This document shows positions 50,284 to 59,650 of a stretch of DNA of 64,000 nt, piece by piece; the stretch's first letter is position 1; each line of letters begins with the position of its first letter. This DNA is from an uncultured Clostridia bacterium (GTDB taxonomy: Bacteria > Bacillota > Clostridia > Oscillospirales > Ruminococcaceae). The stretch is from positions 108,015-172,014 of the forward strand of contig CANRLW010000001.1 in assembly GCA_947631575.1 (NCBI GenBank), given 5' to 3'. The position numbers and the translations under genes were made by a program. Below the pieces are notes generated by a model. The model saw only the letters and a program-made list of their open reading frames with translations, made no database searches and was not told the DNA's origin.

Positions 50284-52266
50284 ATGGCAAAAAAAACAGG
50301 CTATAACGATCTTAAAGCGCTTAAAGGTCCCGACCAGGTCAGACTTAAACCCGCGGTAATTTTCGGCTCTGACAGTATCGAGGGTTGCAGGCACTCTGTC
50401 TTTGAAATAATCTCAAATTCTATAGACGAGGCGCGCGAGGGTTTTGGAAATCGTATAATAATAACTCTCCATGCGGATAAGTCCGTTACGGTAGAGGACT
50501 TTGGACGCGGCATACCCATCGACTATAACAAAGGCGAGGAAAAATACAACTGGGAGCTTGCGTTCTGCACGCTCTATGCGGGCGGCAAGTACAACAACAA
50601 TTCGGGAGAAAATTATTCGTTCGCTCTCGGACTTAACGGACTGGGACTTTGTGCAACACAGTTTGCTGCGGAGTTTATGGAAGTTGAGAGCAAAAACGGC
50701 GAATGGAAATATTCTCTGCGTTTTGAAAAGGGCTTTAATGTTACAGACAATGAAAAGGGTTTTAAACGCGAAAAATGTTCTCAGACTGGAACAAAAATAC
50801 ACTGGAAACCCGACCTCGAAGTATTTACGGATATAGATATAGGCGTTGAATACGTTGACGATATGCTTAGAAGGCAGGCTGTCGTAAACGGTGGAGTTGA
50901 GTTTCTCAGAATAGTCGAAAACGAGGACGGAACTTCCGACGAAAAGACATTCTGTTATAAAGAGGGCATTTTTGATTATCTGAAAGAAACTGTCGGTGAA
51001 AATACGCTCACTGCTCCCCAGTATTGGCATGCCGAGCGCGTCGGAAAAGACCGCGAGGATAAAGAAGAATACAAGCTGAAAATGAACGTTGCGTTTGTAT
51101 TCAGCAAAGAAACGCACTTTATAGAGCATTATCACAATTCGAGCTTTCTCGAACACGGCGGTTCTCCCGACGAGGCAATGAAAAAAGCCTTCTTGTCGCA
51201 AATTGACGCATATCTTAAAAATAACAATAAGTACAATAAAGGCGAAAAAGCCGTAAAATGGGAAGACGTTTCAGACTGCCTTGTGTTTATATCGTCTAAC
51301 TTTTCAACACAGGCGAGCTATGCAAACCAGACGAAAAAAGCCGTTACGAACGTTTTTATAAAAGACGCGATGACTGATTGGCTCAAACATTCTCTCGAGG
51401 TCTATTTCATAGAAAACCCCGACGAGGCTGTGAGAATTGCCGAGAGAGTTTTGGTAAATAAACGTTCAAGGGAAAATGCCGAGAAAGTACGCTCTTCTTC
51501 TATAGCCAGTCTTTCTCAGAAGATCGACCTTACAAACCGTATAGACAAGTTTGTTGATTGCCGAAGTCGCGATGTTTCAAAGCGCGAGGTCTATATAGTG
51601 GAGGGCGATTCAGCGCTTGGGTCGGTAAAGCTTGCGCGCGATGCGGAATTTCAGGCGGTCATTCCGGTAAGAGGAAAAATATTGAACTGCCTTAAAGCAA
51701 GCGCCGACAAGATCTTTAAAAGCGAAATAATTACAAATCTCATAAAAGTGCTTGGCTGCGGAGTTGAAGTGAAATCAAAGGCTAATAAAAACCTCAGCAA
51801 TTTCAATATTGACAATCTCCGCTGGAATAAGGTCATAATCTGTACAGATGCGGATGTAGACGGTTTTCAGATAAGGACGCTCATTCTCACTATGATACAG
51901 GAGCTTTGTCCTACGCTTATAGAAAAGGGATTTGTTTATATAGCCGAATCTCCGCTTTATGAAATAAACACAAAGGATAAGACCTATTTTGCCTATACCG
52001 AGCCCGAGAAAACAAAAATACTCGGAATGATAGGTGAGAAGAAGTATACTATACAGCGCTCGAAAGGACTTGGCGAAAACGATCCCGATATGATGTCGCT
52101 TACGACAATGAACCCCGCGACGCGCCGCCTTATCAGAGTAAAACCCGCCGACGCGGAAGAAACGCGCAGAATGTTTGATGTGCTTTTGGGAGACGATCTG
52201 ACGGGAAGAAAGGATTTTATCCGCGAAAACGGCAGCCGATATCTCGAAACAGCGGATATAAGCTGA
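50284..52266 (+). CDS. parE: Type IIA topoisomerase ATPase subunit, ParE-like
   Basis: About 660-residue ATPase subunit of topoisomerase IV, which decatenates daughter chromosomes. The GHKL ATPase is at the N terminus (VFEIISNSIDEAREG, EDFGRGIPIDYN, ALGLNGLGLC). The Toprim domain has VEGDSALGSVKLARD (near 439), where GyrB usually has EGDSAGGSAK, and CTDADVDGFQIRTL. The end NPATRRLIRVK...GDDLTGRKDFI is typical. ATG 50284 follows AAGAGG. Assignment as ParE rather than GyrB rests on its pairing with the ParC-like gene and on the divergent Toprim motif. Confidence 0.9.
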   Translation: MAKKTGYNDLKALKGPDQVRLKPAVIFGSDSIEGCRHSVFEIISNSIDEAREGFGNRIIITLHADKSVTVEDFGRGIPIDYNKGEEKYNWELAFCTLYAGGKYNNNSGENYSFALGLNGLGLCATQFAAEFMEVESKNGEWKYSLRFEKGFNVTDNEKGFKREKCSQTGTKIHWKPDLEVFTDIDIGVEYVDDMLRRQAVVNGGVEFLRIVENEDGTSDEKTFCYKEGIFDYLKETVGENTLTAPQYWHAERVGKDREDKEEYKLKMNVAFVFSKETHFIEHYHNSSFLEHGGSPDEAMKKAFLSQIDAYLKNNNKYNKGEKAVKWEDVSDCLVFISSNFSTQASYANQTKKAVTNVFIKDAMTDWLKHSLEVYFIENPDEAVRIAERVLVNKRSRENAEKVRSSSIASLSQKIDLTNRIDKFVDCRSRDVSKREVYIVEGDSALGSVKLARDAEFQAVIPVRGKILNCLKASADKIFKSEIITNLIKVLGCGVEVKSKANKNLSNFNIDNLRWNKVIICTDADVDGFQIRTLILTMIQELCPTLIEKGFVYIAESPLYEINTKDKTYFAYTEPEKTKILGMIGEKKYTIQRSKGLGENDPDMMSLTTMNPATRRLIRVKPADAEETRRMFDVLLGDDLTGRKDFIRENGSRYLETADIS

Positions 52267-52278
52267 ACAGGAGCGTAA

Positions 52279-52839
52279 ATGAAAACCTATACTATTATTG
52301 GCGGTGTAAACGGAACGGGTAAAAGCAGCTTTATCGGTTGCCTGACTGAACAGCACGACGATTTAGGCATAATAGTTGATGCCGATAAATTAAATCTTCA
52401 GTTTGGCGGAGATAAAGTAAAAGGTGGAAAAGCTGCTGTAAAAATGATCTCTGATTGTCTTGAAAAGGAAGTTAGTTTTTCACAAGAAACAACGCTTTCG
52501 GGAAACAAAACTCTCAGGACTGTAAAGACCGCCGCTCGGAAAAATTATTATGTGCGTTTGTATTATATAGCTGTCAGCTCTGCGGAAGAAAGCCTTGCGA
52601 GAATTGCAAACCGCGTGAGAAAGGGCGGTCACGATGTTCCCGCCGAGGATCTTTACAGACGCTTTAAAAACAGATTTTCAGATCTGATGAAGATCTTGCC
52701 TTATTGTAACGAGGCTCATTTTTATGACAACGAAAACGGATATGTAAAGGTTGCAGAATACAAAAACGGGCTTTTGCGGACAGTGGGAGATTATAAGCCC
52801 GAATGGCTGACAAAACTGATTGAGGTTATGAAAAGTTGA
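52279..52839 (+). CDS. Zeta-toxin-like P-loop kinase between parE and parC
   Basis: 186-residue P-loop protein of the COG4185/zeta-like group. Walker A is GGVNGTGKSSFIG (near residue 9); Asp and Thr substrate-site positions appear in VDADKLN and SQETTLSGNK; a lid with RIANRVRKGGHDVP follows. Zeta toxins phosphorylate UDP-GlcNAc, but stand-alone relatives are often of unknown function and no epsilon antitoxin is present. ACAGGAGCG precedes the ATG. The stop overlaps the parC start (TTGA), so it is translated as part of the topoisomerase operon. Confidence 0.85.
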   Translation: MKTYTIIGGVNGTGKSSFIGCLTEQHDDLGIIVDADKLNLQFGGDKVKGGKAAVKMISDCLEKEVSFSQETTLSGNKTLRTVKTAARKNYYVRLYYIAVSSAEESLARIANRVRKGGHDVPAEDLYRRFKNRFSDLMKILPYCNEAHFYDNENGYVKVAEYKNGLLRTVGDYKPEWLTKLIEVMKS

Positions 52840-55052
52840 AGAAAAGAGAACAAAAAAAACCGCCGAAACAAACGCCTTCGGCATATATAGAGGGGTCGGG
52901 AAAGGTCGTTGAGACCGATATAGTTAGCACTCTCGAAGAAAATTATATGCCTTATGCAATGAGCGTTATAGTTTCGAGAGCGTTGCCCGAAATTGACGGA
53001 TTTAAGCCCTCTCACAGAAAGCTCCTCTACACGATGTACCAGATGGGACTTCTAAACGGCGCGAGAACAAAATCCGCCAATATCGTCGGGCAGACCATGC
53101 ACCTTAATCCTCACGGCGACGCGGCAATTTACGAAACAATGGTAAGGCTTGCGAGAGGAAACGAGGCGCTTTTACACCCGTATGTCGACAGCAAAGGCAA
53201 CTTCGGCAAGGCATATTCACGCGATATGGCATACGCCGCGTCCCGTTACACCGAGGCGAAGTTAGAGCCGATAAGCGCCGAGCTTTTCGCCGAAATAGAC
53301 AAGGACGCCGTGGATATGGTGCCGAATTACGACAACTCCACCACCGAGCCGTCGCTTTTACCCGTGAGATTCCCGGCAGTTCTGGTAAACTCAAATTTCG
53401 GACTTGCGGTTTCAATGGCGAGCAACATTTGCTCTTTTAACTTAAAAGAGGTTTGTGAAACAACTATTGCGCTTATTAAAAATCCCCAGCATGACGCGCT
53501 TTCAACTCTGAAAGGACCTGATTTCCCCGGTGGCGGACTTATCGTCTATGACGAAACCGAAATGCGAAAGATATATGATACGGGCATAGGAGCTGTTAAA
53601 GTCCGCGCGGTCTATAATTTTGACAGGGAAAACCGTTGTATAGAGGTTACGCAGATACCCCCGACAACAACTATAGAAACCGTTATAGACAAGGTCGTTG
53701 AGCTTGTAAAAGACGGAAAGATAAAGGAAATTTCCGATTGCAGAGATGAAACGGATCTCAGCGGTCTGAGGCTTGCTTTTGATCTGAAAAAGGGTTATGA
53801 GCCTGAAACGCTCATGCAAAAGCTTTTCAGATTAACTCCGCTCCAGGAGAATTTCAACTGTAACTTCAATGTCCTTATCGCGGGAACGCCGAAAGTCATG
53901 GGCGTTTACGAAATAATAAGCGAGTGGACGGAGTTCCGCAGACAGTGCGTAAAACGCAGGATCTATTTTGATGTCCAGAAAAAGAAAGAAAAACTTCATC
54001 TGCTTTTGGGATTAAAAAAGATACTTCTCGATATCGATTATGCCATAAAACTGATTCGCGAGACCGAGGAAGAATCCGAGGTCGTACCCAATCTGATGAT
54101 AGGTTTTGGTATCGACGAGCAGCAGGCGGAATATGTCGCCGAGATAAAACTAAGGCATATAAACCGAGAGTATATTTTAAAGCGCACCGAGGAAACAGAG
54201 TCTCTCCAGAAAGAGATCGCTGAAATGGAAGAGATACTTTCAAGCCCCAAAAAAGTTGATAAAGTCATCATTGACGAGCTTGAAGACATCATCTCAAAGT
54301 ATTCCCAGCCGCGCAGAACGATGTTCCTCTATGATGTTTCCGAAGAGGAGGAAGTTGTTGAAGAACAGCCCGAAGGCTACCCCGTAAACATATTCTTTAC
54401 GCGCGAGGGCTATTTTAAGCAAATTACTCCTAAGTCGCTCAGAATGAGCGGCGAACAGAAACTGAAAGAAAGCGACGAGATAGTATACAGCGCGGAGGTT
54501 TCTAGCAATTCCGAACTTTTGTTCTTTACGAACAAGTTCCAGTGCTACAAGTCGCGGTGTGCTGATTTCCCCGAAACAAAAGCCAGCGTCATGGGAGAAT
54601 ATATTCCCGCAAAGCTCGGTATGGACGAGGGAGAAACGCCCGTGTTTATGGCGGTAACAGAGGATTACAGCGAAACTCTCGTTATTTTCTTTAAAAACGG
54701 AAAATGTGCGAAAGTTCCTCTTTCAAGCTATGAAACAAAAACAAAGCGTAAAAAGCTGTCAAATGCTTTCTCGGATCTCAGCGAAGTCGTTAAAATGTTC
54801 GTTATAAAAGGCGATGAAGACTTTGTATTGAGATCGACCGCGGGAAAAACTATATTGTTCAGCACGGCGCTTGTTCTTGCGAAATCGGCGAGAGATACCC
54901 AGGGCGTACAGGTCATGCGCCTTACAAAAGCTGAACTTGCGGGAGCATACAAAGCTGATGCCTTTGACGTTGAAAACCTTGAAGATTACAGAATTAAAAC
55001 AATTCCCCAGGCGGGTATGTTGGGCGAATTCGAGCAGATGAAACTTGAATAA
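52836..55052 (+). CDS. parC: Type IIA topoisomerase cleavage subunit, ParC-like
   Basis: 738-residue DNA-breaking subunit of topoisomerase IV. The winged-helix core has YAMSVIVSRALPEIDGFKPSHRKLLYTMY and HLNPHGDAAIYETMVRLARG (quinolone-region equivalent). The catalytic tyrosine is Tyr138 in AASRYTEAK. The C-terminal part is a beta-pinwheel-like domain without a GyrA box (QRRGGKG), supporting ParC. The TTG start (52836) overlaps the stop of the zeta-like gene, with GAGG about 10 bases upstream. Confidence 0.92.
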   Translation: MKKREQKKPPKQTPSAYIEGSGKVVETDIVSTLEENYMPYAMSVIVSRALPEIDGFKPSHRKLLYTMYQMGLLNGARTKSANIVGQTMHLNPHGDAAIYETMVRLARGNEALLHPYVDSKGNFGKAYSRDMAYAASRYTEAKLEPISAELFAEIDKDAVDMVPNYDNSTTEPSLLPVRFPAVLVNSNFGLAVSMASNICSFNLKEVCETTIALIKNPQHDALSTLKGPDFPGGGLIVYDETEMRKIYDTGIGAVKVRAVYNFDRENRCIEVTQIPPTTTIETVIDKVVELVKDGKIKEISDCRDETDLSGLRLAFDLKKGYEPETLMQKLFRLTPLQENFNCNFNVLIAGTPKVMGVYEIISEWTEFRRQCVKRRIYFDVQKKKEKLHLLLGLKKILLDIDYAIKLIRETEEESEVVPNLMIGFGIDEQQAEYVAEIKLRHINREYILKRTEETESLQKEIAEMEEILSSPKKVDKVIIDELEDIISKYSQPRRTMFLYDVSEEEEVVEEQPEGYPVNIFFTREGYFKQITPKSLRMSGEQKLKESDEIVYSAEVSSNSELLFFTNKFQCYKSRCADFPETKASVMGEYIPAKLGMDEGETPVFMAVTEDYSETLVIFFKNGKCAKVPLSSYETKTKRKKLSNAFSDLSEVVKMFVIKGDEDFVLRSTAGKTILFSTALVLAKSARDTQGVQVMRLTKAELAGAYKADAFDVENLEDYRIKTIPQAGMLGEFEQMKLE

Positions 55053-55100
55053 GCAAATCGTTTGAGATTAAAATTTGTAGTTAAAAAAGGAGATATAACT

Positions 55101-56771
55101 ATGTTGAGCGATATTGAAATTGCGCAGAGCGCGAAAATGCTGAAAATAAGCGAGATAGCAAAAAAACTCGGCATTTCCGAGGAAGAGCTTGAACCCTATG
55201 GTCACTACAAGGCAAAGCTTTCTCAGAAACTTTTTGACCGCACGAAAGACGCTCCCGACGGAAAACTCATTCTTGTAACGGCAATAAACCCCACTCCCGC
55301 AGGCGAAGGCAAGACTACGACTTCTGTCGGGCTTTGCGAGGGAATGAACAAGATAGGAAAGAGAGCGTGCCTTGCGCTGCGTGAGCCGTCGCTCGGACCG
55401 GTGTTCGGCGTAAAGGGCGGTGCGGCAGGAGGCGGCTATGCCCAGGTCGTTCCTATGGACGATATAAATTTACATTTTACGGGAGATATGCACGCCATAA
55501 CCGCCGCAAACAATCTCCTCTGCGCAATGATAGACAATCATATCCAGCAGGGAAATGAGCTTAATATCGACCAGAGAAGGATACTCTTGAAACGTTGTCT
55601 TGATATGAATGACCGCGCTTTGAGAAACTGCATCGTAGGTCTTGGAGGAAAGACAAACGGCATACCGAGAGAAGACCATTTCCAGATAACCGTAGCCAGC
55701 GAGATAATGGCTATACTCTGTCTTGCGGCAGACCTTAACGATCTTAAAAAGCGCCTCGGAAATATCCTTGTCGCATACACATATGACAATAAGCCTGTTT
55801 TCGCGCGCGACCTTAAAGCTGTCGGAGCAATGACAGTTCTGCTCAAAGACGCGATAAATCCTAACCTCGTTCAGACGCTTGAAAATAACCCCGCGATAAT
55901 CCACGGCGGACCTTTCGCAAATATTGCTCATGGCTGTAATTCTGTTAGAGCGACAAAACTCGCGCTTAAGCTTTCGGATTACACTATAACGGAGGCAGGT
56001 TTCGGCTCGGATCTCGGCGCAGAAAAATTCCTCGATATAAAGTGCAGATTTGCGGGATTAAAGCCCGATTGCATTGTTCTTGTCGCGACAATTCGTGCGC
56101 TTAAATACAACGGCGGCGTAGTAAAAGCGGAGCTTACAAAGGAAAACCTCAAAGCGCTCGAAAAAGGTATTGTAAACCTCGGCGTCCATATTGAGAATAT
56201 GAGAAAGTTCGGTGTTCCCGTTGTTGTTGCAATAAATCATTTTGCAACGGACAGCGATGCGGAAATTGCGTATGTTCGTGATTATTGCGAGAAAAAGGGC
56301 GCAAAGTGCGCGTTCTCGGACGTTTTCCTTAAAGGCGGAGATGGAGCAATTGAACTTGCAAACGCGGTTGTCGAAACAATTGAAAATGAAAAGAGCAACT
56401 ATGCTCCTCTTTATGATGAAAAGCTTTCAATAAAGGAAAAACTTGATATCATCGCGCGCGAGATATACCGCGCTGACGGCGTTTCATATACTGCCGCCGC
56501 AGAAAAGGCAATTAAACAGATCGAAGACCTGGGGCTTGACAAAGTTCCCGTTTGCGTAGCTAAAACGCAGTATTCGCTCTCCGACGATCCTACAAAACTC
56601 GGAAAGCCCGAAAACTTCAAAATAACCGTAAGCGACGTCCGTTCAAGCAACGGCGCGGGGTTTGTCGTTGCATATACGGGAGATATAATGACAATGCCTG
56701 GACTTCCGAAAGTTCCTGCGGCAAATAATATTGACATTGACGACAGCGGCGTTATTACAGGGCTTTTCTGA
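55101..56771 (+). CDS. fhs: Formate-tetrahydrofolate ligase
   Basis: Makes 10-formyl-THF from formate, THF and ATP for purine and one-carbon metabolism. 556 residues, the usual length. Motifs: ATP loop [56 protein letters not shown], and C-terminal [17 protein letters not shown] 55101 follows AAGGAGAT; the longer frame reads into the upstream spacer. It ends in TGATG overlapping tsaE. No other Wood-Ljungdahl genes are nearby. Confidence 0.98.
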   Translation: MLSDIEIAQSAKMLKISEIAKKLGISEEELEPYGHYKAKLSQKLFDRTKDAPDGKLILVTAINPTPAGEGKTTTSVGLCEGMNKIGKRACLALREPSLGPVFGVKGGAAGGGYAQVVPMDDINLHFTGDMHAITAANNLLCAMIDNHIQQGNELNIDQRRILLKRCLDMNDRALRNCIVGLGGKTNGIPREDHFQITVASEIMAILCLAADLNDLKKRLGNILVAYTYDNKPVFARDLKAVGAMTVLLKDAINPNLVQTLENNPAIIHGGPFANIAHGCNSVRATKLALKLSDYTITEAGFGSDLGAEKFLDIKCRFAGLKPDCIVLVATIRALKYNGGVVKAELTKENLKALEKGIVNLGVHIENMRKFGVPVVVAINHFATDSDAEIAYVRDYCEKKGAKCAFSDVFLKGGDGAIELANAVVETIENEKSNYAPLYDEKLSIKEKLDIIAREIYRADGVSYTAAAEKAIKQIEDLGLDKVPVCVAKTQYSLSDDPTKLGKPENFKITVSDVRSSNGAGFVVAYTGDIMTMPGLPKVPAANNIDIDDSGVITGLF

Positions 56772-57199
56772 TGAGAAGAGAGTTTGTTTCTCACAGTCCC
56801 GAGGAAACCGAAGAATTTGCCAAAAAGCTTGCCGAAAAACTAAAGCCGGGAAATGTGATACTTTATAAAGGCGATCTCGGAGCAGGAAAGACCACGTTTA
56901 CAAAGGGAATAGCAAAAGCCTTAGGAATTTCCGAAACGGTCACAAGTCCGACCTTCGCCCTTTTAAACGAATATTACGGCAGTATCCCGCTTTTCCATTT
57001 TGACCTCTACAGGATAAAGACAGTCGACGATCTGTATGCGATAGGCTTTTTTGATTATCTTGACCGAGGCGGTATTATTGCGGCGGAATGGAGCGAGAAT
57101 ATTCCCGAGCTTGAAACCGAGCTTTTAAATGTTGTAAAGATAAATATCGAAAAACTTTCGGAAAATGAGCGGAGGATAACATATGATCTTGGGGATTGA
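56771..57199 (+). CDS. tsaE: tRNA t6A biosynthesis ATPase TsaE
   Basis: 142-residue P-loop ATPase of the TsaBDE complex that adds threonylcarbamoyl to A37 of ANN-decoding tRNAs. Walker A is GDLGAGKTTFTKGIA; TVTSPTFALLNEY and FHFDLYRI are family motifs. The start codon overlaps the fhs stop by one base. The 3' end overlaps tsaB by 17 bases, typical of the tsaE-tsaB pair. Confidence 0.97.
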   Translation: MRREFVSHSPEETEEFAKKLAEKLKPGNVILYKGDLGAGKTTFTKGIAKALGISETVTSPTFALLNEYYGSIPLFHFDLYRIKTVDDLYAIGFFDYLDRGGIIAAEWSENIPELETELLNVVKINIEKLSENERRITYDLGD

Positions 57200-57863
57200 C
57201 AGCTCCGCGATAACGGCGGGTTGCGCGCTGTATGACGGCACAAAAATAGTTGCGGAGCAGTTTTTGAATACGCGGCACACTCATTCCGAAACGCTCCTGC
57301 CTATGGTCGAAAATATGCTTAATGATGCGGAAGTTAAGCTCTCAGATATTGACAGGATAGCCGTAACGAACGGTCCGGGTTCTTTTACGGGACTAAGGAT
57401 AAGCGTTTCATGCCTAAAGGGAATGGCAATGGGCGCAAATATCCCCATTGTTCCCGTTTCAACGCTCGAAACTATAGCGTATAATTTTATAGGAGTTGAC
57501 GGCATTGTCTGCGCGTGTATGGACGCGCGGCTAAACCAGGTATACAATGCGCTTTTCAGATCTGAAAAAGGCGTTATTACAAGGCTTTGCGAGGATAGGG
57601 CGATAAAGCTGAATGAACTTTCAAAAGAGCTTGATAAAACAGACGGGAGAGTAATTTTTGCGGGTGACGGAGCGGTTTTGGCTTACGAGTTTACTGAAAA
57701 GAAATATGAGCTTGCGCCGCTTGTCTTACGTTATCAGCGGGGAAGTGGAGTGTGTCTTGCGGCATGGAATAAAACGGCAATAGATCCCGCCGCTCTTATG
57801 CCAAGTTATCTTAGATTGTCACAGGCAGAACGTGAAAAACAACGACAGGAGGAAAACCAATGA
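57183..57863 (+). CDS. tsaB: tRNA t6A biosynthesis protein TsaB
   Basis: 226-residue ASKHA-fold scaffold partner of TsaD in t6A synthesis. Motifs: ILGIDSSAITAGCALYDG, HSETLLPMVENML, and VTNGPGSFTGLRISVSCLKGMA. The zinc/ATP residues of TsaD are absent, as expected for TsaB. GAGCGGAGGAT inside tsaE provides the ribosome binding site. It overlaps rpiB by four bases. No tsaD is in the window. Confidence 0.96.
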   Translation: MILGIDSSAITAGCALYDGTKIVAEQFLNTRHTHSETLLPMVENMLNDAEVKLSDIDRIAVTNGPGSFTGLRISVSCLKGMAMGANIPIVPVSTLETIAYNFIGVDGIVCACMDARLNQVYNALFRSEKGVITRLCEDRAIKLNELSKELDKTDGRVIFAGDGAVLAYEFTEKKYELAPLVLRYQRGSGVCLAAWNKTAIDPAALMPSYLRLSQAEREKQRQEENQ

Positions 57864-58294
57864 TATCAATAGGTTGCGACCACGGCGGTTATGAGCTTAA
57901 GCTCGCCATAATCGAACATCTGAAAGAAAGGAACATCGAGTTTGTAGACTGCGGATGTGACGGCGAAAAAGTCGATTATCCCGATATTGCCGAAAAGACC
58001 TGCAAAAAAGTAACAGACGGCGAATGTGATAAGGCGATACTTGTCTGCGGAACGGGAATAGGAATGTCAATGGCGGCAAACAAAATAAAAGGTATACGCG
58101 CGGCAGTCTGCTCCGATTGGTATTCTGCAAAATATACGCGCCTTCATAATGACGCAAATGTTCTTTGCCTTGGCGGCAGGGTATTGGGCGCGGGACTTGC
58201 GATAGAGCTTGTGGACATTTTCCTTGACACGGAATTTGAACAGGGAAGACACTGTGCAAGAGTTGAAAAAGTTATGAAACTGGAGGATAAATAA
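57860..58294 (+). CDS. rpiB: Ribose-5-phosphate isomerase B
   Basis: Interconverts ribose-5-phosphate and ribulose-5-phosphate in the pentose phosphate pathway. 144 residues. SIGCDHGGYELKLAIIEHL, DYPDIAEKTCKKV, and the active-site run LVCGTGIGMSMAANKIKGIRAAVC (active-site Cys in VCGTG) are diagnostic, with TRLHNDANVLCLGGR following. It overlaps tsaB by ATGA and abuts upp without a gap. Confidence 0.97.
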   Translation: MISIGCDHGGYELKLAIIEHLKERNIEFVDCGCDGEKVDYPDIAEKTCKKVTDGECDKAILVCGTGIGMSMAANKIKGIRAAVCSDWYSAKYTRLHNDANVLCLGGRVLGAGLAIELVDIFLDTEFEQGRHCARVEKVMKLEDK

Positions 58295-58936
58295 ATGGAA
58301 AATTATAAAAATGTAGTGCTTTGCGATCATCCGCTCGTTCAGCATAAGCTTTCGCTTTTGCGTGACAAAAATACTGGTTCGAAGGAGTTTCGCGAGCTTG
58401 TAAACGAAATTTCTATGTTCATTTGTTATGAGGCAACGCGCGATCTTCCGCTGAAAGATGTAAGGATAGAAACGCCGCTTGCGCTTGCAGACGCGAAAAT
58501 TATAAGCGGCAGAAAGGTAGCTTTTGTTCCGATAATGCGCGCTGGACTCGGAATGGTAGATGGCGCTCTGGCGCTTGTTCCTGCGGCAAAAGTTGGACAT
58601 GTCGGCATCTATCGTGATAAAATGCACGACAACACCGCGACCGAATATTATTGCAAGCTCCCGTTCGATATAGCAAACCGCGAAGTCATCATTATGGATC
58701 TTATGCTGGCAACAGGTGTTTCGGCAATAAAGACTGTCGAGATAGTCAAAGAATCGGGCGCAAAGAACATAAAGTTTATGTGCCTTCTGACTTGCCCCGA
58801 AGGAATAGAATCCTTCCACGAAAAGTTCCCTGATATCGAGATATTCTGCGGGGCAATTGACAAAGGGCTTAATGACGAGCTTTATATTGTTCCCGGTATC
58901 GGCGACGGCTCAGACAGACTTTTTGGAACAAAGTAA
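58295..58936 (+). CDS. upp: Uracil phosphoribosyltransferase
   Basis: Salvage enzyme making UMP from uracil and PRPP. 213 residues with VVLCDHPLVQHKLSLLRDK at the start, FVPIMRAGLGMVDGAL, the PRPP loop VIIMDLMLATGVSAIKTVE, and C-terminal GIGDGSDRLFGTK. Together with rpiB (ribose-5-phosphate supply), the neighbourhood suits nucleotide salvage. A terminator follows, ending the long parE-upp gene block. Confidence 0.98.
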   Translation: MENYKNVVLCDHPLVQHKLSLLRDKNTGSKEFRELVNEISMFICYEATRDLPLKDVRIETPLALADAKIISGRKVAFVPIMRAGLGMVDGALALVPAAKVGHVGIYRDKMHDNTATEYYCKLPFDIANREVIIMDLMLATGVSAIKTVEIVKESGAKNIKFMCLLTCPEGIESFHEKFPDIEIFCGAIDKGLNDELYIVPGIGDGSDRLFGTK

Positions 58937-58959
58937 GATCGGCTTAATAACAATTAAAT

Positions 58960-58995
58960 GGGCAATGTCTTCCGATAAGAAGGCATTGTCCTTTT
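58960..58995 (+). terminator. Terminator after upp
   Basis: GGGCAATGTCTTC pairs with GAAGGCATTGTCC (two G-T pairs), followed by TTTT. Confidence 0.85.
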
Positions 58996-59037
58996 GCTTT
59001 GTAAAAACGTAAATACTTAAATCTGTAAAAATAAGTA

Positions 59038-59066
59038 TTGACTTAAAAGATAAAATATGGTATAAT
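59038..59066 (+). promoter_or_regulatory. Promoter for the YbjN/Clp-FtsH operon
   Basis: TTGACT (59038-59043), 17 bases, TATAAT (59061-59066). The leader is about 85 bases. Confidence 0.85.
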
Positions 59067-59118
59067 TTAGATGTTATATAAGTAAACGAAAATATAAGTG
59101 AAATAAATACAGCGCATT

Positions 59119-59132
59119 ATCGCGAAAGCGAT
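59119..59132 (+). promoter_or_regulatory. GNRA hairpin in the leader of the YbjN operon
   Basis: ATCGC-GAAA-GCGAT forms a 5-bp stem with a GAAA tetraloop, about 20 bases before a perfect AGGAGG. Confidence 0.5.
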
Positions 59133-59159
59133 CAAATATTATATCAGGAGGAAATTAAA

Positions 59160-59633
59160 ATGGCAGATGCTAAATTTGAACGAGCAAAAAAGATCTATGA
59201 AAACCTGTGTACCGCGATTGAAAATGAAGGTTGGCATTTCGACAGGGTCGATGAAGATCTCACTATCGTATGTACTGCGCGAGGAGAAGATTTGCCTATT
59301 GGAATCAATGTCTCCGTAGACGCTGAAAGGGAACTAATAATTCTGCTTTCTAAACTTCCTTTTACTATTCCGGAGGAAAAAATACTTGATACAGCAGTTG
59401 CTGTCAGCTTTACAAATTATAGTTTAGTTGATGGCAGTTTTGATTTTAATGTCAAAGACGGCACTATGTATTTCAGAATGACCAGCAGCTTTATTGAAAG
59501 CGATATTGGAAACGATCTTTTTGTTTATATGGTTATGCTGTCTTGTAGAATAGTTGATGATTTTAATGACAAGTTTGTTATGCTCGGAAAGGGTCTGATG
59601 AGCTTAGAAAACTTTATGTCAATTTTTAATTAA
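59160..59633 (+). CDS. YbjN/type III chaperone-like protein, paralog 1
   Basis: 157 residues, acidic, soluble, without signal or membrane segments. The order (N-terminal helix AKKIYENLCTAIENEGWHFDRVDEDL, central antiparallel strands, LPFTIPEEKILDTAVAVSFTNYSLVDGSFDFNV, then a long C-terminal helix) fits the YbjN/type III secretion chaperone fold. No secretion system is present. It is about one-third identical by eye to the next gene product, with the same GWHFDR/NWHYDR, LPF..PE, LVDGSF/LADGSF and SFIES.IG/SYRESSIG landmarks. A perfect AGGAGG is 8 bases before the ATG. Proposed role (inference): dimeric adaptor for the downstream protease. Confidence 0.75.
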   Translation: MADAKFERAKKIYENLCTAIENEGWHFDRVDEDLTIVCTARGEDLPIGINVSVDAERELIILLSKLPFTIPEEKILDTAVAVSFTNYSLVDGSFDFNVKDGTMYFRMTSSFIESDIGNDLFVYMVMLSCRIVDDFNDKFVMLGKGLMSLENFMSIFN

Positions 59634-59650
59634 ACGGAGGGAATTTTAAA

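Noticed and set aside
52279..52839. A complete epsilon-zeta toxin-antitoxin pair
   Set aside because: No small antitoxin gene precedes the zeta-like frame. It is coupled to parC instead.
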